Below are positions 1-6,720 of a stretch of DNA of 8,263 nucleotides, in pieces. The notes beneath the pieces are model-generated. The model was not told where the DNA came from. It did not search any database and saw nothing but the letters and a program-made list of their open reading frames with translations. Origin of the DNA: Candidatus Bipolaricaulota bacterium (lineage in GTDB: Bacteria > Bipolaricaulota > Bipolaricaulia > UBA7950 > UBA9294); contig CP070725.1 of the NCBI GenBank assembly GCA_020350845.1, positions 788,533-796,795 of the forward strand, read 5' to 3'. Made by a program: the position numbers and the translations under genes. Numbering within the stretch: position 1 is the first letter of the stretch; every line of letters starts with the position of its first letter.

Positions 1-411
1 GAACTGATACCGAAGGCAGTCAGCAGCATCCCTCCGGCCAACAGCGCTGATGAGGTTCGGTTCCCCGTGCAGCTGGCTCCTGGCGCGGAGATGGCCTTCG
101 TGGTATGGCTGAGAGTCCAACTCCCTGAGGAGGCTATGACGGCAACGCTTGCCGAGACAGTAGGCGATGCAGTCAGCGGCCTGTCCGCGGCATCGGCAGT
201 CAATGAGGGTTGGCCCGATTCGGGGACCTCGAGCAGTATCCTAGCAGAGGCTGGCTACTTGACTGTACCCCAAGCCGAGGAAGCAGCAGGAATCCGTGTC
301 TGTTTCACGGTATTGACTTCCGTAGGAGCGCGATACGGGTACTCGTTTCTCTGGGCCCTGCCTGACCGAATCCAAGATGCGCATGAAACGAAAGGGAATG
401 GCTGTACCTGA
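1..411 (+). CDS. Unrecognised protein, 5'-truncated by the window edge
   Basis: The frame is open from base 1 to the TGA at 409-411, so 136 codons are visible and the true start probably lies upstream. An internal GTG at 67 would give 114 residues but has no convincing ribosome binding site, so I prefer a partial gene. I recognise no family. The product is moderately hydrophobic with Ala/Gly/Ser-rich stretches (AEMAFVVWLRVQL about residues 29-41, GYSFLWALP near the end) and no obvious helix-turn-helix, metal site or transmembrane block. Codon use differs from the rest of the window: I count about 39% of codons ending in A or T, with several gta, gca, cta and aga codons that the neighbours use rarely, and GC is near 60%. 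It could be a transferred or decaying gene, or a chance open frame. No other feature supports it. Confidence 0.4.
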   Translation, partial: ELIPKAVSSIPPANSADEVRFPVQLAPGAEMAFVVWLRVQLPEEAMTATLAETVGDAVSGLSAASAVNEGWPDSGTSSSILAEAGYLTVPQAEEAAGIRVCFTVLTSVGARYGYSFLWALPDRIQDAHETKGNGCT

Positions 412-524
412 GATCGCCTAGGCAAGGAGCGGGACACCGCACAAGCAACAGCACTCTCACACCTCAGAGGGTTCGAACTCGGGTCGGTTCGTGGCGTACA
501 CTGCCCTGAACGGAGGGGACTGGG

Positions 525-713
525 ATGGGAAGAGAAGAGCGCCGGATGCGGCAACGGGTGGAGAAGCAGCTGCGCAAGCGGCTGGGGCGAGACCCGAGCG
601 AGGAGGAAGTCGACGAGGCGATCGCCGCTGTTCAGGAGGCGCAGCAGAAGGAAGGACGTCGCCGCCCGGACGGGACGAAGCCCAAAGCGCGCCCGTTCGC
701 CTGGAAGCAGTAG
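525..713 (+). CDS. Small charged hypothetical protein (62 aa)
   Basis: ATG at 525 is preceded by GGAGGGG at 512-518 with a 6-base spacer, one of the best ribosome binding sites in the window, and the frame ends at TAG 711-713. The product is very rich in Arg, Lys, Glu and Gln. Residues about 3-45 should form a continuous amphipathic helix or coiled coil (MRQRVEKQLRKRLG, then a DPSEEEVDEAIAAVQEAQQK segment), followed by a basic, Pro-containing tail ending in PFAWKQ. No signal peptide or membrane segment is seen. I recognise no family. A small nucleic-acid-associated or adaptor protein would fit the composition, but that is only inference. It stands alone: the 113 bases upstream (412-524) show no clear promoter, and it converges on the exporter gene with a 38-base gap. 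GC-rich codon use fits the window better than the frame before it. Confidence 0.65.
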   Translation: MGREERRMRQRVEKQLRKRLGRDPSEEEVDEAIAAVQEAQQKEGRRRPDGTKPKARPFAWKQ

Positions 714-751
714 CGTACCCCAACCTCTCCTTCGCAGGAACCGAGAGCGGA

Positions 752-3610
752 CTACCTTTGTGTGATCTGCCGCCGCCAGAGGACGAGCAATCCGGGAACG
801 ATCGTGAATGACGCGACCGCGCTCACAAACATCGTGAGGGACACGAGCATCCCGACGTTGGCCAGCGCGCGGAACGACGACGCGAAGAAGACCGCGAAGC
901 CCAAACCTACCGCGAGCGCGTTGTAGGAGATCGCCTTCCCCTCGGTGCGCAGCGTCTCCTCGAGCGCCTCCTTCGACGATCGCCCGGAGGCGAGCTCTCG
1001 ACGGTGCCTTTCCGTGAAGTGGATCGCGTAGTCGATCCCGACGCCGATCGCCATACTCGCCACCCTCAGGGTGGCGATGTCCAGCGGGAGCCCTGCGTAG
1101 CCCATCACCCCGAAGCTCGCGAGCACCGTGAACAACAGCGGCACGATGCACACGATTCCGGCTGCGATCGAGCGCATGAGAACGGCGACGATGAGCGCCG
1201 CGGCGACGGCACTCGTGAGTAGACTAAGCGCTTGCGAGCGCGGCATCTTCTCGAAGAGCGAGATGAACGCGCGCATCACGTCGACCTGCTCGAGGGCGTC
1301 GCCGGTCGCGACCCCGGCGAGCATTCCTTGCACCTCACGTTGGACCCCGGCGAGGTCGCCGGTGCTTTTGAGACCGATCCTCGCTGTGACCTCTCCGCTG
1401 GCGAAACTCGAGGTTGCCATCTGCCCGAGGTCTCCGCCGCGGAACTCGAACACGCGCAGCAGCTGCGAGACGGTCTGAGCGTCATCGGGGATCACGTCGT
1501 AGGCCGGGTCGTTGTCGTGGAGCACGAAGTTCAGTTCGCGAACGAGATCGGCGAGGGAGACGGCACGACTCACGCCGTCGATCGACTCGAGGCGGCCGGC
1601 GATCTCATCCATCAAGTGCAGGAGCTCGGGGTCCTTGAGGCCGTCCCCCCTCCCGGTGTCGATCTCGACCGCCAGCTGCAGGCTGCCCCCGAAGTGCCGA
1701 TCGACGGCGTCCATCGCAAGGACGGCGGAGTGGCCCTCGCCGAGGAATGACTGCGGGATCGTCTCGACACGGATGCGCGGGATCGCGAGGACGAACAACG
1801 CGGCCGCCCCGACGCCCAAGGCCAACAGGACATACCGCGCCCGGTAGATGCCGCGGCCGCACGCCGCGAGGAAGCGTCCGAAACGCTCTTCGGCGCGCTT
1901 CGCTCGGAGCGGCGGAGGCGCGAGGACGAGGACCGCCGGAAGGAAGGTGAGGGAGAGAACCATGGCGACGAGCACAGCGAGCGCGACAAACGCTCCGAAC
2001 ATCCGCTGGGCTTCGATCAAGGAGCTCATGATCGAGAGGAAGCCGGCAGCCGTCGTCAGGGAGGTCATCACGACCGGGGCGCGCATCGCGCGCATCGTCT
2101 TGAACACCGCGAGGCGGAGGTCGGGCTCTCTCGTCCGTTCCTCCCGGAAGCGATTGAGGATGTGGATGGCGTCAGCGATCCCGATCGCGATCGTCATCAC
2201 CGGCAGGGCGAGCGCGAACGGTGTGAATGGTTGACCGGCGACGACCATCGCCGCGAGCGCCCACACCACACTCATGAGAACGATCGGCAGCGATGCGGCG
2301 AGTACGCGCAGACTGCGAAAGCTGATCAACAGCACGGCGACGACGATCGCGATCACTGCGGGGACGAGGACGCGGATGTCGCGGAACATGCTCCCCGCCA
2401 TCGCCCGATGCATGGAGGGCAGCCCGGCGACGTGGATCTCCTCCGGGCCTCGTTCCGCGGCGGCAAGGGCCTCGATCGTCGCGGCAAGATCCATTCGCTC
2501 GGCATCGGGCTCGAGGCGCACAAGGATCGCCGCCGCGTCGCCCGCCTCCGAGACGACCACATCCCGCAGCCTCGCGCTCTCGGAAAGCCGCTGCCGCAGC
2601 GCGGCGATCTCGGCCTCGTCCTCCGGCGGCGTCTCCGCGGCCTCGGTCACTCGCAGCAGGTTCCCATCGGCGATGATGATCTGCGCTGTGGTCGGGCCGA
2701 GCACTTCGTCCACGCCAGACAGCGCCTCGATCGCTCGCTCCAACTCGTAGAGCTTGGCGAGTGTCGCGATTGTGAAGACGGTGTCCTGGGTCTCGACTAC
2801 GACAATGAGGATCTCCTGGGCGCCGTAGCGGTCCTCAGCCCGCTCCAAGGCGAGCACCGCGGGATCGCTTGAGGAGAGGAACCCCTTGAAGTCGACCTCG
2901 ATCTCGAGTCGAGGGAGGACGGTGGCGAACAGCGCCGTGAGCCCGACGGCAGCGGCGATGACCCACACGGGATGGGAGATGACCCACCGTGTCAAGCGAT
3001 CCACGGCGCCCCTTCGGTGAGCCTCGCAGGACGCATTTGCGCGTCCCTTCTCGGTCAGCAGCGCTTCGTAGAAGAGCTGGATCACGGTCTCGACCATCGC
3101 CGGGAAGGTGAATTCCGTGGCGGACAGCGCCTTGGGGTGAAGGGCATGGCGTGTCACCGTCATCAGCAAGAGCAGCCAGCGATCGGCATCGACATCGGGA
3201 CGGATCTGTCCTTCATCCTGAAGCTCCTTCATCAGGCCCTTGAGCCTCCGCAGGCGGCGGATGCGGCGAGCGTCGATCGTGCGCCAGAGCGAGGGAGCGA
3301 AGCTCTCCACCTGGCCGAAGAGGAGCTGCTGCAGGCGGGGCATCGCGTCGGCGACGAACCGCAGCGAGTCCTGCACGCGCTGCATCGGCGGCGTGTCGGC
3401 GTCGAGGATGCGGTCCCACATCCCGAGTTCGGACTCGACGAGCGAGAGGACGATCGCTTCGACCATCTCGTCCTTTGCCGCGAAGTGCTTGTAGAGGGTC
3501 TTCTTGCTGATCCGTGCGCGAGCGGCGACGGCGTTCGTCGTCAGTGCGCGTAGGCCGGCGTCGAGAAGAAGCTCCTGTCCGCGCTCGAGGATCAGGTCGC
3601 GAGTGGTCAT
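752..3610 (-). CDS. TetR repressor fused in frame to RND/MMPL-type exporter (952 aa)
   Basis: One uninterrupted frame from ATG 3610 (GGAGG at 3617-3621, 6-base spacer) to TAG 752. Residues 1-50 are a typical TetR helix-turn-helix (TTNAVAARARISKKTLYKHF, then AAKDEMV). Residues about 55-186 form an all-helical TetR ligand-binding region, so this half alone has normal TetR length. After a linker of about 16 residues, residues 203-952 (750 residues) form a complete predicted exporter of the RND superfamily (COG1033/MMPL type). It has a first helix at about 211-232, a periplasmic loop, five helices at about 413-563, helix 7 at 591-611, a second periplasmic loop, and five helices at about 793-945. 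Both repeats keep the family acidic motif: GIADAIH (D480) and GVGIDYAIH (D860), expected to relay protons. The N-terminus of such pumps is cytoplasmic, so the repressor would sit on the DNA side. Known RND pumps of this type export lipids, hopanoids or hydrophobic compounds; the substrate here is unknown. An in-frame GTG at 3004 could start a stand-alone pump. Domain calls are firm; whether the fusion is the product in the cell is not. Confidence 0.9.
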   Translation of the reverse strand: MTTRDLILERGQELLLDAGLRALTTNAVAARARISKKTLYKHFAAKDEMVEAIVLSLVESELGMWDRILDADTPPMQRVQDSLRFVADAMPRLQQLLFGQVESFAPSLWRTIDARRIRRLRRLKGLMKELQDEGQIRPDVDADRWLLLLMTVTRHALHPKALSATEFTFPAMVETVIQLFYEALLTEKGRANASCEAHRRGAVDRLTRWVISHPVWVIAAAVGLTALFATVLPRLEIEVDFKGFLSSSDPAVLALERAEDRYGAQEILIVVVETQDTVFTIATLAKLYELERAIEALSGVDEVLGPTTAQIIIADGNLLRVTEAAETPPEDEAEIAALRQRLSESARLRDVVVSEAGDAAAILVRLEPDAERMDLAATIEALAAAERGPEEIHVAGLPSMHRAMAGSMFRDIRVLVPAVIAIVVAVLLISFRSLRVLAASLPIVLMSVVWALAAMVVAGQPFTPFALALPVMTIAIGIADAIHILNRFREERTREPDLRLAVFKTMRAMRAPVVMTSLTTAAGFLSIMSSLIEAQRMFGAFVALAVLVAMVLSLTFLPAVLVLAPPPLRAKRAEERFGRFLAACGRGIYRARYVLLALGVGAAALFVLAIPRIRVETIPQSFLGEGHSAVLAMDAVDRHFGGSLQLAVEIDTGRGDGLKDPELLHLMDEIAGRLESIDGVSRAVSLADLVRELNFVLHDNDPAYDVIPDDAQTVSQLLRVFEFRGGDLGQMATSSFASGEVTARIGLKSTGDLAGVQREVQGMLAGVATGDALEQVDVMRAFISLFEKMPRSQALSLLTSAVAAALIVAVLMRSIAAGIVCIVPLLFTVLASFGVMGYAGLPLDIATLRVASMAIGVGIDYAIHFTERHRRELASGRSSKEALEETLRTEGKAISYNALAVGLGFAVFFASSFRALANVGMLVSLTMFVSAVASFTIVPGLLVLWRRQITQR
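3002..3046 (-). promoter_or_regulatory. Domain-junction stem-loop and candidate internal GTG start
   Basis: Reading the minus strand, GGACGC, a 6-base loop GCAAAT and GCGTCC form a perfect stem-loop (3046-3029). After it come AAGGGG, 4 bases, and an in-frame GTG (3004-3002), residue 203 of the long protein, from which translation would give VDRLTRWVISHPVW. That is a typical N-terminus for this exporter family: a short basic stretch and then the first helix. The AGGGG spacing is slightly short for a strong ribosome binding site. The structure looks like a former tetR-exporter intergenic region whose stop codon has been lost, or one still used for internal initiation. No promoter is evident at the junction. 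Confidence 0.4.
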
Positions 3611-3630
3611 GACAGGCCTCCGGGAACCAA

Positions 3631-3660
3631 AGGATACGGTTACGGTTTCCGTAGTATCCT
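3631..3660. promoter_or_regulatory. Candidate TetR operator upstream of the repressor-pump gene
   Basis: The 94-base gap between the Mut7-C stop (3705) and the fusion start (3610) contains nested symmetry. An outer inverted repeat, AGGATAC-N16-GTATCCT, spans 3631-3660. Inside it is a perfect palindrome, TACGG-TTT-CCGTA, at 3641-3653, and TACGGT is also repeated directly at 3635-3640 and 3641-3646. Short A/T-centred palindromes of this size next to their own gene are typical TetR binding sites. It lies 21-50 bases upstream of the start codon and just before the GGAGG, so bound repressor would block transcription initiation or early elongation. A TAGGAT on the minus strand (3661-3656) is a possible -10 box, but no good -35 is visible. 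Autoregulation is inferred from position and symmetry. Confidence 0.6.
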
Positions 3661-3704
3661 ACCGCGAGTGCGCGAGCATGGCAAGGAGAAGCGGAAGAAG
3701 ATCC

Positions 3705-4499
3705 TCAGGAACGCTGATCGGCTCCGGGGCCGGCGGCGCCGGCCTCCGCCAGGACCTCGGCGATCGCGCGCCCGAGCCTGGCATGATGCGTCCCCTGCCA
3801 GAAGAGCTTGTCGCAGGAGGAGCAACGCACGTAGCGATCGAGCCAGGCTGCCGTTCGCGGTGGAATCCGCTCGAGGACCTCGCCCTTGGGTACCTCTGCA
3901 AGAAGGCCGTTGCACGTCGGGCATCGCGTGAACGGGCGCTCGTCGCCGACGAGATCGAAACGGCGGAGGATCTCGACGATCTGTCGACGAGGATCGGTCG
4001 CCCGGACCCAGTAGCCGTGGGTCAGCTCGCCGCGCTTGAGCAGCTCGCGATCTCTCGTGAGGAGGATCCGACCCTCGTCGACCGACCGCCGCGCGAGCCG
4101 CGCGTCGTCCTCGTCTCGCGGGCATGACGCGTCGAAGCCGAGGAGGCGCAGCCAGCGCGCGAGGCGACGCAGGTGAACATCCAGGAGAAAGGCTGTCCGC
4201 CGCAGCGGACGCCCCTGAAGGCGGACCGCGGGCGAGACGTTGACACTCTCGAAGACGGGATAGACGGCGATCCGGTCGTCGGCGCCGAGGCGATAGTCGA
4301 AGTCCACCGAGATGCCGTTGGCAAGGATCAGGTCCACCTCGACGTGGGGCACGCCGAAGGACTCGATCGCGTCCTTCACCCGCGGGCTGCCGATGAACGC
4401 GTGGATGAGCTCGCTCTGCCGGTTTCCCTCCGGAAGGAAGTCGTTGAGCTCGGCGTAGAAGCGAAACGTGGCCTGTGAGGCCGCGCCAGCCTCAGGCAT
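3705..4499 (-). CDS. Mut7-C nuclease with N-terminal ubiquitin-like domain (264 aa)
   Basis: ATG 4499 has AGGGA at 4510-4506 with a 6-base spacer; TGA at 3707-3705. Residues about 11-90 match the ThiS/MoaD-like ubiquitin fold often found ahead of Mut7-C (FRFYAELNDFLP, then VEVDLILANG and DRIAVYPVFE). Residues about 103-246 are the Mut7-C domain, a PIN-like RNase fold: FLLDVHLRRLARWLRLLGFD carries the first acidic residue (D107), DEDDARLAR follows, and ILLTRDRELLKRG gives D150. A zinc ribbon is formed by CPTC (193-196) and CSSC (226-229). The family is thought to cleave RNA; the target is unknown. The protein lacks a signal peptide and should be cytoplasmic. It lies 23 bases downstream of the YbaK-like gene on the same strand, so co-transcription is likely. 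The C-terminus is Ala/Gly-rich and probably disordered. Domain assignment is strong; the biological substrate is not known. Confidence 0.9.
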   Translation of the reverse strand: MPEAGAASQATFRFYAELNDFLPEGNRQSELIHAFIGSPRVKDAIESFGVPHVEVDLILANGISVDFDYRLGADDRIAVYPVFESVNVSPAVRLQGRPLRRTAFLLDVHLRRLARWLRLLGFDASCPRDEDDARLARRSVDEGRILLTRDRELLKRGELTHGYWVRATDPRRQIVEILRRFDLVGDERPFTRCPTCNGLLAEVPKGEVLERIPPRTAAWLDRYVRCSSCDKLFWQGTHHARLGRAIAEVLAEAGAAGPGADQRS

Positions 4500-4513
4500 C
4501 GATCATCCCTGGA

Positions 4514-4530
4514 GGGAGTATCTCACTCCC
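4514..4530 (-). other. Stem-loop in the ybaK-like/Mut7-C intergenic gap
   Basis: The minus-strand RNA reads GGGAGU-GAGAU-ACUCCC, a perfect 6-bp stem with a 5-base loop. It starts in the last codons of the deacylase gene, includes its UGA stop (4525-4523), and ends 3 bases before the AGGGA ribosome binding site of the Mut7-C gene. There is no U-tract, so it is not an intrinsic terminator. It could tune translational coupling or mark an RNA-processing site. A 6-bp stem can arise by chance in GC-rich DNA. Confidence 0.35.
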
Positions 4531-4990
4531 GCACCGAGATCCGCGCGATCGTCGGATCGACGAGGCGCTCGAAGTCGGCGTAGGCGAGGCGAACGACCTC
4601 GGCGTGACTCCCCGCGCTGAACGCGATCTCCACGTCTTCCGTCAGCGCCTCGGCGGCGAAGACGTCCATCTCGTAGAGATTCCCGAACGGCGGCATCGCG
4701 CCGACGTCGCAGGCGGGGAAGAGATCCTGGAACTCGGATTCGCTCGCGAGGTCGACGCTCTTCGCGCCGGCCGCGTCGCGCAGTGCGTCGAAGTCGACGC
4801 GGTGCGACGCGGGGACGACGGCCATGGCTATCCGCCCGTCGATCTTGACGATCACTGTCTTCGCCAGCTCGCGGCCGGGAATGTGCGCATAGGCCGCTAC
4901 TTCTTGTGCAGTGAACGCAGGGGAGTGCTGCATGACGACGTAGCGCACGCCCTCCTTGTCGAGGAACTCCTTGAGCCTGGCGACAGGCAT
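4523..4990 (-). CDS. YbaK/ProX-type aminoacyl-tRNA deacylase (155 aa)
   Basis: ATG 4990 follows AGGAGG (5001-4996) with a 5-base spacer; TGA at 4525-4523. The whole protein matches the YbaK/prolyl-tRNA-synthetase-associated domain. Visible hallmarks are an N-terminal helix with MPVARLKEFLDKEGVRY, the FTAQEVAAYAHIPGRELAKTVIVK segment around 26-49 with the conserved lysine (K44 of AKTVIVK), the Gly-Pro loop GAMPPFG (97-103), and the C-terminal SAGSHAEVVRLAYADFERLV (125-144). Members hydrolyse mischarged aminoacyl-tRNAs (for example Cys-tRNA-Pro or Ala-tRNA-Pro) in trans, preventing mistranslation. The specificity of this one cannot be read from the motifs. Length 155 is normal for free-standing members. 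It is cytoplasmic, lies 107 bases downstream of the amidase gene and 23 bases upstream of the Mut7-C gene, and the pair is likely an operon. Confidence 0.9.
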   Translation of the reverse strand: MPVARLKEFLDKEGVRYVVMQHSPAFTAQEVAAYAHIPGRELAKTVIVKIDGRIAMAVVPASHRVDFDALRDAAGAKSVDLASESEFQDLFPACDVGAMPPFGNLYEMDVFAAEALTEDVEIAFSAGSHAEVVRLAYADFERLVDPTIARISVRE

Positions 4991-5004
4991 CGCTGCCTCC
5001 TCTC

Positions 5005-5030
5005 GTCACGAAGACTTGCAGCTTCGCGAC
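5005..5030 (-). other. Stem-loop immediately upstream of the ybaK-like ribosome binding site
   Basis: In minus-strand RNA, GUCGCGAAG (5030-5022) pairs with CUUCGUGAC (5013-5005) over 9 bp around an 8-base loop. The only non-Watson-Crick pair is a G-U wobble; in plus-strand RNA the same position would be an A-C mismatch, so the fold favours the minus strand. It ends 3 bases before the AGGAGG of the deacylase gene. No U-tract follows, so it is not a standard terminator of the amidase transcript. A role in translation control or RNA processing is possible. No known riboswitch class is recognised. Confidence 0.4.
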
Positions 5031-5097
5031 GCGGACAGCGTACACCGAACGGCGACACGGAGGGAAGTAGACCGCGATCCGGGGGAAGCCCGTGCCA

Positions 5098-6603
5098 TCA
5101 GGGGCGGGCGGCGAAGCTCGGGAGGAAGCGTGGCGGCCGCCACGGCGCCGAGCCGAGCTCGAAGGCGTGGGCCAGACGCAAGAGCAACGGCTCGCTGAAC
5201 GCGGGACCGAAGAAGGAGAGGCCGATCGGAAGGTCGCCGATCCGGCCCGCGGGAACGGTGATGTGCGGAGTCCCGGCGACGGCGGCGAGCGTGCTGCAGC
5301 CGGCGATTGCGTAGTCGCCGTGGACGACGTCGATGAGCCATGCCGGTCCTCCCGTGAGGGAGACCAGCGCATCGAGCTCGTGCATCCGGAGCGTGGCGTC
5401 GAGGCCCTCGGTCCGTGCGAGCCGCCGGCAGGTGGTGAGCGCCTCGCGGTACGCGTCGTCATCGAGTGAGCCCTTGGCCTCGGACTCGATCATCGCCTCC
5501 TGTCCGAAGAACGGCATCACCCGGTCACGGTGCGCCTCGTTGAACGCGATCACGTCGGCGAGAGAGTGCACGGCGGACTCCGGCGGGAGCCGGCGAAGGT
5601 AGGCGTTGACGCCGTCCTTGAACTCGTAGAGAAGCACCTCGTACTCGCTCTTCCTCAGTTCAGAAGGGATCTCCATCGGAACGGGGTCGATCACCGTAGC
5701 GCCCAGCCGGCGGATTGTCGCGACGGCATCCTCCAGGACCTCGCTCAGAGGCGGCTTGCCCGTGACCAGCCCCCGAGCGACGCCGATCCGTGCGCCCTGA
5801 AGTCCCTCGGGGCCGAGTGCGGCCGTGTAGTCCCGCGCACGATGCTCGCGGGGGACGGCCGTCGCGGAATCGCCGGGATCCTCTTCGCAGAGAGCTTCGA
5901 GAAGCGCTGCCACGTCCCGTACGGATCTTGCCATCGGACCGGCGGTGTCCTGGCTGGCGGCGATCGGGATGATCCCCGATCGGCTCACGAGGCCGACCGT
6001 CGGCTTCAGCCCGACGACGCCGTTCATGTGCGCAGGACACACGATCGACCCGTCGGTCTCCGTCCCCACCGACAGCGGACCGTAGCCCGCGGCAACGGCC
6101 ACCGCCGAGCCGGAGCTCGAGCCGCACGGCGACCGATCCAGGACGTGCGGATTCCGCGTTTGTCCCCCGAGGCTGCTCCACCCGCTGAGGGAGCCGCGTC
6201 CGCGGAAGTTGGCCCACTCGCTGAGGTTTGCCTTGCCGAGGAGCACGAGGCCTGCCGCGCGCAGCCTGCGGACGAGAAATGCGTCGTCCTCCGCGATGTG
6301 CCCCGCGAGCGCGAGCGAGCCGGCGGTGGTTGTCATCCCATCGGAAGTGTCGATGTTCCCCTTGATGACCACCGGAACGCCGTGGAGGGGGCCGCGTACC
6401 GAGCCCCCGTCGCGTTCCTCGTCAAGTCTGTCGGCGATCGATCGCGCGTCGGGGTTGATCTCGAGCATCGCGTGCAGCCCCGGACCTCGTCGATCGAGGC
6501 GCTCGATGCGGTCGAGGCATCGATCCGTGAGCGATCGCGCGCTCGCCTCGCCCGCGGCCATCCGCCGCGCCATCTCGTCCGCCGTCAGCCACTCGACGTT
6601 CAC
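5098..6603 (-). CDS. Amidase-signature family hydrolase (501 aa)
   Basis: I choose GTG 6603 because GAGGAGG (6616-6610) sits 6 bases upstream and the protein then starts MNVEWLTADEMARRMAAGE, the usual amidase N-terminus. The frame stays open further upstream to 7149, but that stretch is antisense to the next gene. The Ser-cisSer-Lys triad is complete: K81 in PVVIKGNID, cis-Ser S162 in CGSSSGSAVAVAAG, and nucleophile S186 in GTETDGSIVCPA. Other family blocks are LLGKANLSEWANFRG, LGGQTRNPH, NGVVGLKPTVGLVSRSGIIP and DTAGPMARSVRD. The GSSSGS and TETDGSIVCP blocks resemble peptide amidases more than GatA, and the protein lacks GatA context (no gatB or gatC here). It hydrolyses a C-N amide bond; the substrate is unknown. 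No signal peptide is seen, so it is probably cytoplasmic. Length fits the family. It is divergent from the isochorismatase-like gene across 117 bases. Confidence 0.93.
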   Translation of the reverse strand: MNVEWLTADEMARRMAAGEASARSLTDRCLDRIERLDRRGPGLHAMLEINPDARSIADRLDEERDGGSVRGPLHGVPVVIKGNIDTSDGMTTTAGSLALAGHIAEDDAFLVRRLRAAGLVLLGKANLSEWANFRGRGSLSGWSSLGGQTRNPHVLDRSPCGSSSGSAVAVAAGYGPLSVGTETDGSIVCPAHMNGVVGLKPTVGLVSRSGIIPIAASQDTAGPMARSVRDVAALLEALCEEDPGDSATAVPREHRARDYTAALGPEGLQGARIGVARGLVTGKPPLSEVLEDAVATIRRLGATVIDPVPMEIPSELRKSEYEVLLYEFKDGVNAYLRRLPPESAVHSLADVIAFNEAHRDRVMPFFGQEAMIESEAKGSLDDDAYREALTTCRRLARTEGLDATLRMHELDALVSLTGGPAWLIDVVHGDYAIAGCSTLAAVAGTPHITVPAGRIGDLPIGLSFFGPAFSEPLLLRLAHAFELGSAPWRPPRFLPSFAARP

Positions 6604-6720
6604 CTGATGCCTCCTCGCGCTCCATGCCGTGGCGCAAGTCTCGACGAGCGTGGATTCCTCGTCAACGGACCGTCGGCTCCTGCGCTTGTCGAGGGGGGCA
6701 GTCCGCCGGATCATTGCCTC
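6604..6720. promoter_or_regulatory. Divergent promoter region between amidase and hydrolase genes
   Basis: This 117-base gap must drive both directions. On the minus strand TTGACG (6665-6660, 5/6 to the -35 consensus) is followed after 17 bases by a weak GAGACT (6642-6637), placing a start about 30 bases before the amidase ribosome binding site. On the plus strand TTGTCG (6686-6691), a 17-base spacer and GATCAT (6709-6714) each match 4/6, placing transcription start at or next to the ATG at 6721. An inverted repeat GACGAG-N9-CTCGTC (6643-6663) overlaps the amidase -35 and could bind a regulator. All matches are by eye and could be chance. Confidence 0.3.

Noticed and set aside
416..423. GCCTAGGC palindrome just after the first frame
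   Set aside because: A single 8-bp palindrome with no further context; expected by chance at this scale.
469..489. GGGTTCGAAC resembling a tRNA T-arm or a tRNA-derived att site
   Set aside because: The flanking bases do not form a 5-bp T-stem on either strand, and no acceptor, anticodon or D-arm can be built around it.
724..747. Possible bidirectional terminator between the convergent small-protein and exporter genes
   Set aside because: The best fold has a 4-bp stem plus 3 bp across a bulge and no T-tract on either strand.
255..1151. 298-codon minus-strand open frame over the left end
   Set aside because: Arg/Pro-rich, no recognisable domain, and it overlaps the exporter C-terminus and the small-protein gene in other frames. 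Typical GC-rich shadow.
5079..5092. CGGG/CCCG hairpin after the amidase stop
   Set aside because: Only 4 bp, and no U-tract on the minus strand. Too weak to call a terminator.
5530..6720. Leftward extension of the plus-strand hydrolase frame, antisense to the amidase
   Set aside because: It carries no family motif and is a mirror of GC-rich codon bias in the amidase. The real hydrolase begins at 6721, where the conserved N-terminal block starts.
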